This document shows, one piece after another, positions 61,573 to 64,000 of a stretch of 64,000 nt of DNA (its first letter is position 1; the number at the start of each line of letters is the position of its first letter). The notes under the pieces were generated by a model that did not search any database, was not told the origin of the DNA, and was given only the letters and a program-made list of their open reading frames with translations. Source of the DNA: Exiguobacterium sp. Helios. Lineage in GTDB: Bacteria; Bacillota; Bacilli; Exiguobacteriales; Exiguobacteriaceae. The stretch covers positions 1,575,501 to 1,639,500 of the forward strand of contig NZ_CP053557.1 of assembly GCF_014524545.1 (NCBI RefSeq), read 5' to 3'. A program made the position numbers and the translations under genes.

Positions 61573-63513
61573 ATGGGACAGAAACTCAACTGGACGGCGA
61601 CACTCGGATTGACGACGGCGTTACTTGCCGCGTCTCTGCCGGTGCAACCGGTCGCGGCTGAAACGTCATCTTCCGTCACGCAACAGGTCGACGCGCAACT
61701 GGAACAGATGACACTTGAACAAAAAATCGGTCAAATGATTATGCCGGATTTCCGGTTATGGGACGGGGTCAATCATACGCAACTGGCACCGGAAGTCGGA
61801 CGGGTCATCGACCGGTTTGATTTAGGCGGTGTCATCCTGTTTGCGGAAAACGTCAGCGAGACGGAACAGACGACGAAACTCGTCCATGATCTGCAGGAAG
61901 TCGTCGAGCAGGATCCAAGCAACGACATTCCGTTGTTCGTAACAATCGACCAGGAAGGCGGAATCGTGACGCGACTCGGAACGGGAACGAACTTACCGGG
62001 CAACATGGCACTCGGGGCGACCCGCAGTCCGGCTTATGCGGAAGCTGCAGGCGGAATTATCGGTTCCGAACTGCATGCGCTCGGCATCAACGTCAACTTT
62101 GGTCCGGTCCTGGACGTCAACAACAATCCGGGCAATCCCGTCATCGGGGTCCGCTCATTTTCCAGTGATCCGAACCTGGTTGGGGAACTGGGTTCGGCCA
62201 TGACGCGCGGTATCCAGGAACAAGGGGTCGTTGCGACGGCGAAACACTTCCCGGGACACGGCGATACGGCGGTCGATTCGCATTACGGTCTGCCGGTCGT
62301 CGATAAATCACTGGCGGAACTGAAACAGCTCGAACTGATTCCGTTCAAGCGGGCAGTGGTGGAAGGAATCGACATGGTCATGACAGGACACATCGGGATG
62401 CCGCAGATCGAGGATGAGGTCGTCGAGTCTAAACAAGGAACATTCCCGTTACCGGCGACATTGTCGGATGACGTCATTACCGGTGTCTTACGGGAAGAGC
62501 TCGGGTATCAGGGACTTGTCGTCACCGATGCGTTGAACATGCAGGCGATTGCCGACAATTTCACGGAGTCGGAAGCCGTCATCAAAACGTTTAAAGCCGG
62601 TGTCGATATCGCGTTGATGCCGACGATCCTCCGGTCCGTGAACGATGTGACGAAACTGGAGTCGATTTTTGACGACGTAATCGAAGCGGTTGAAATCGGG
62701 GAGCTTTCGGAAGCGGACATTGATCGTTCGGTCGAACGGATTCTGACACTCAAAGCGAAACGCGGTATTTGGAGTGAAGCAACTTCGAATGTGACGCTTG
62801 AGGAAAAACTGGTCGAGGCGAAGTCGATCGTCGGCAGTCCTGAGCACAGGACGCTTGAGCGGCAGATGACGGAAGCGGCAGTCACGCTCGTCAAAAATGA
62901 CCGGAAGACATTGCCGTTCAAACTGAAAAAAGGGCAGACGGTCCTTGTCCTGTCACCAACAAAAGATCAGACGGACAGCATGGTCAAGACGATCCGGTCG
63001 CTTGAGAAAAATGCCGGGAACCTGAAGCAGGTCAACGTGCTGACGGAAAATTATGGAGCCTCGACGCCGCATCTCGATCAAAATCCGGCGCTTCAGGAGA
63101 AAATTAGTCAAGCAGACTATCTGATTGTCGGCTCGAACGTCAATAACAGTGCGAAGCTCGGAACATTTTCCGCAGATCATTATGTGCCGGCTGAAGTATT
63201 CCGTCAGGCAAACCGAACGGGTAAAAAATCCGTCCTGCTCAGTCTGCGGAATCCGTATGACGTCGCCGTCCAACCGGATGCTGACGCCCAATTACTCGTT
63301 TACGGCTTCAAAGGTGATCCGAACGGACCGGATTCGGAAGCGGGAAACACAAAATCAGCCGGACCGAATTTACCGGCAGGAATCCGCGCCATTTTTGGTG
63401 AATTCGTACCACAAGGGAAATTACCGGTTGATGTACCGAAGTTTAAGGACGGTACGTTCCAAACCGGCTTGTACCGCGAGTTCGGGGACGGATTCCGCAA
63501 CTGGAATAAATAA
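61573..63513 (+). CDS. nagZ: Secreted beta-N-acetylglucosaminidase NagZ (GH3)
   Basis: 646 residues. Sec signal (ATLGLTTALLAASLPVQPVA, cleavage near AAE). GH3 N-terminal barrel with VTIDQEGGIVTRLG, KHFPGHGDTAVDSHYGLP (the Asp-His acid/base pair of NagZ) and VVTDALNMQAIADNF (nucleophile Asp); then the C-terminal GH3 domain as in B. subtilis NagZ. Removes GlcNAc from cell-wall muropeptides outside the cell. ATG 61573 has GGGGAG eight bases upstream. Gene order nagZ-murQ as in B. subtilis. Confidence 0.93.
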   Translation: MGQKLNWTATLGLTTALLAASLPVQPVAAETSSSVTQQVDAQLEQMTLEQKIGQMIMPDFRLWDGVNHTQLAPEVGRVIDRFDLGGVILFAENVSETEQTTKLVHDLQEVVEQDPSNDIPLFVTIDQEGGIVTRLGTGTNLPGNMALGATRSPAYAEAAGGIIGSELHALGINVNFGPVLDVNNNPGNPVIGVRSFSSDPNLVGELGSAMTRGIQEQGVVATAKHFPGHGDTAVDSHYGLPVVDKSLAELKQLELIPFKRAVVEGIDMVMTGHIGMPQIEDEVVESKQGTFPLPATLSDDVITGVLREELGYQGLVVTDALNMQAIADNFTESEAVIKTFKAGVDIALMPTILRSVNDVTKLESIFDDVIEAVEIGELSEADIDRSVERILTLKAKRGIWSEATSNVTLEEKLVEAKSIVGSPEHRTLERQMTEAAVTLVKNDRKTLPFKLKKGQTVLVLSPTKDQTDSMVKTIRSLEKNAGNLKQVNVLTENYGASTPHLDQNPALQEKISQADYLIVGSNVNNSAKLGTFSADHYVPAEVFRQANRTGKKSVLLSLRNPYDVAVQPDADAQLLVYGFKGDPNGPDSEAGNTKSAGPNLPAGIRAIFGEFVPQGKLPVDVPKFKDGTFQTGLYREFGDGFRNWNK

Positions 63514-63525
63514 CAGGCTCGTTTG

Positions 63526-63556
63526 AGGGAGTCCAATCGACTCGATTGGGCTTTCC
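63526..63556 (+). terminator. Stem-loop between nagZ and murQ
   Basis: Arms 63531-63539 and 63543-63551 pair over nine positions with one G-T pair, followed by CTTTCC. Weak T-run; may attenuate rather than fully stop transcription into murQ. Confidence 0.5.
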
Positions 63557-63661
63557 CTATTGACTTCTTCTGAAATTTTATTTCTAATATATAAATTTAT
63601 TTTTGGATTAATGTTTCGTTATGATCAGGAAAAAAGGAGCTGTTGAGAGAGGATGAAAGTT

Positions 63662-64000
63662 ATGTTAGAGAAATTGGCGACAGAACGCCGCAATGAACGA
63701 ACGATGAGTCTAGACGATATGTCAGTCGAAGACATCCTGACGGTCATGAACGAGGAAGATCAGACGGTCGCGAGTGTCATCCGGCAGGAAATTCCGGTCA
63801 TCAAACAAGTCGTCGATCGAGTCGTTCAATCGTTTCAATCAGGTGGACGGCTGATTTATATCGGAGCCGGCACGAGCGGACGACTGGGTGTGCTCGATGC
63901 GGCAGAATGTGTGCCGACGTTCGGGGTCTCACCGGACATGGTCGTCGGACTGATTGCCGGGGGCGAAAGGGCACTGATCAAAGCCGTCGAAGGGGCGGAG
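63662..64000 (+). CDS. murQ: N-acetylmuramic acid 6-phosphate etherase, partial
   Basis: The first 113 residues of MurQ, open to the window edge. LEKLATERRNERTMSLDDMS and the SIS-type sugar-phosphate site GRLIYIGAGTSGRLGVLDAA, with AECVPTFG, identify it. MurQ cleaves the lactyl ether of MurNAc-6-phosphate in the cytosol. ATG 63662 is nine bases from GAGAGG; ATG 63653 is the alternative. Completes the recycling pathway begun by NagZ upstream. Confidence 0.92.
   Translation, partial: MLEKLATERRNERTMSLDDMSVEDILTVMNEEDQTVASVIRQEIPVIKQVVDRVVQSFQSGGRLIYIGAGTSGRLGVLDAAECVPTFGVSPDMVVGLIAGGERALIKAVEGAE

Noticed and set aside
1-64000. CRISPR arrays, tRNA or rRNA genes, insertion sequences
   Set aside because: No regularly spaced repeats, cloverleaf-like RNA genes or transposase motifs were seen; the only long direct repeat pair is at 57397 and 57524.

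Overview
The window looks like a chromosomal segment of a low-to-mid GC Bacillales bacterium, most likely Exiguobacterium or a close relative. This rests on very strong GGAGG-type ribosome binding sites, frequent GTG and TTG starts, long stem rho-independent terminators, and Bacillus-type families (AraM, TerC, SstT, NagZ-MurQ, YafY-type WYL regulators). The genus call is inference. I saw no rRNA, tRNA, CRISPR array, transposase or intact phage gene.

Layout. 0-4.4 kb: a small Cys-rich protein (partial), then a tightly coupled sugar operon galM-araM-GH43-GH43 in which each junction is a 4-bp ATGA overlap, closed by a 56-bp perfect palindrome. 4.4-9.7 kb: AT-rich stretch of small membrane or orphan genes around a five-repeat MscS-like membrane protein. 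9.9-14.3 kb: two adjacent membrane cyclic-di-GMP proteins (PAS-GGDEF cyclase and GGDEF-EAL phosphodiesterase). 14.5-15.0 kb: a decayed RelBE-type toxin-antitoxin pair. 15-29.7 kb: mixed housekeeping and accessory genes: DUF2268 lipoprotein protease, glutathione peroxidase, EamA exporter, SUKH protein, BsuPI lipoprotein, a FabF paralogue divergent from an MmyB-like regulator, GNAT, NUDIX, orphan barstar, Cof-type HAD phosphatase, LacI regulator, cupin.

29.8-51.2 kb is the unusual part. Mostly on the + strand, with individual RBSs, sit about 30 small acidic or membrane-anchored cytosolic proteins: SUKH-1, SUKH-DUF2750 fusion, DUF4304, DUF4241-like, ankyrin, a lineage-specific family of about 200-residue proteins with at least five copies, a family with a WGR-like N-terminus joined to membrane helices (three membrane copies and one soluble copy), a convergent paralogue pair, and several broken genes. 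No toxin is visible. This resembles an orphan immunity array (polyimmunity locus) of the kind known from polymorphic-toxin studies, but most of its families are not ones I can name.

51.3-64 kb returns to ordinary genes: a secreted Lys-rich protein, SstT symporter, TerC protein, a SAM methyltransferase broken by one in-frame stop, an MFS exporter divergent from an HxlR regulator with a duplicated 42-bp operator-like repeat between them, LysR divergent from a ketopantoate-reductase-like gene and acetoacetate decarboxylase, and nagZ-murQ for muropeptide recycling (murQ cut by the window end).
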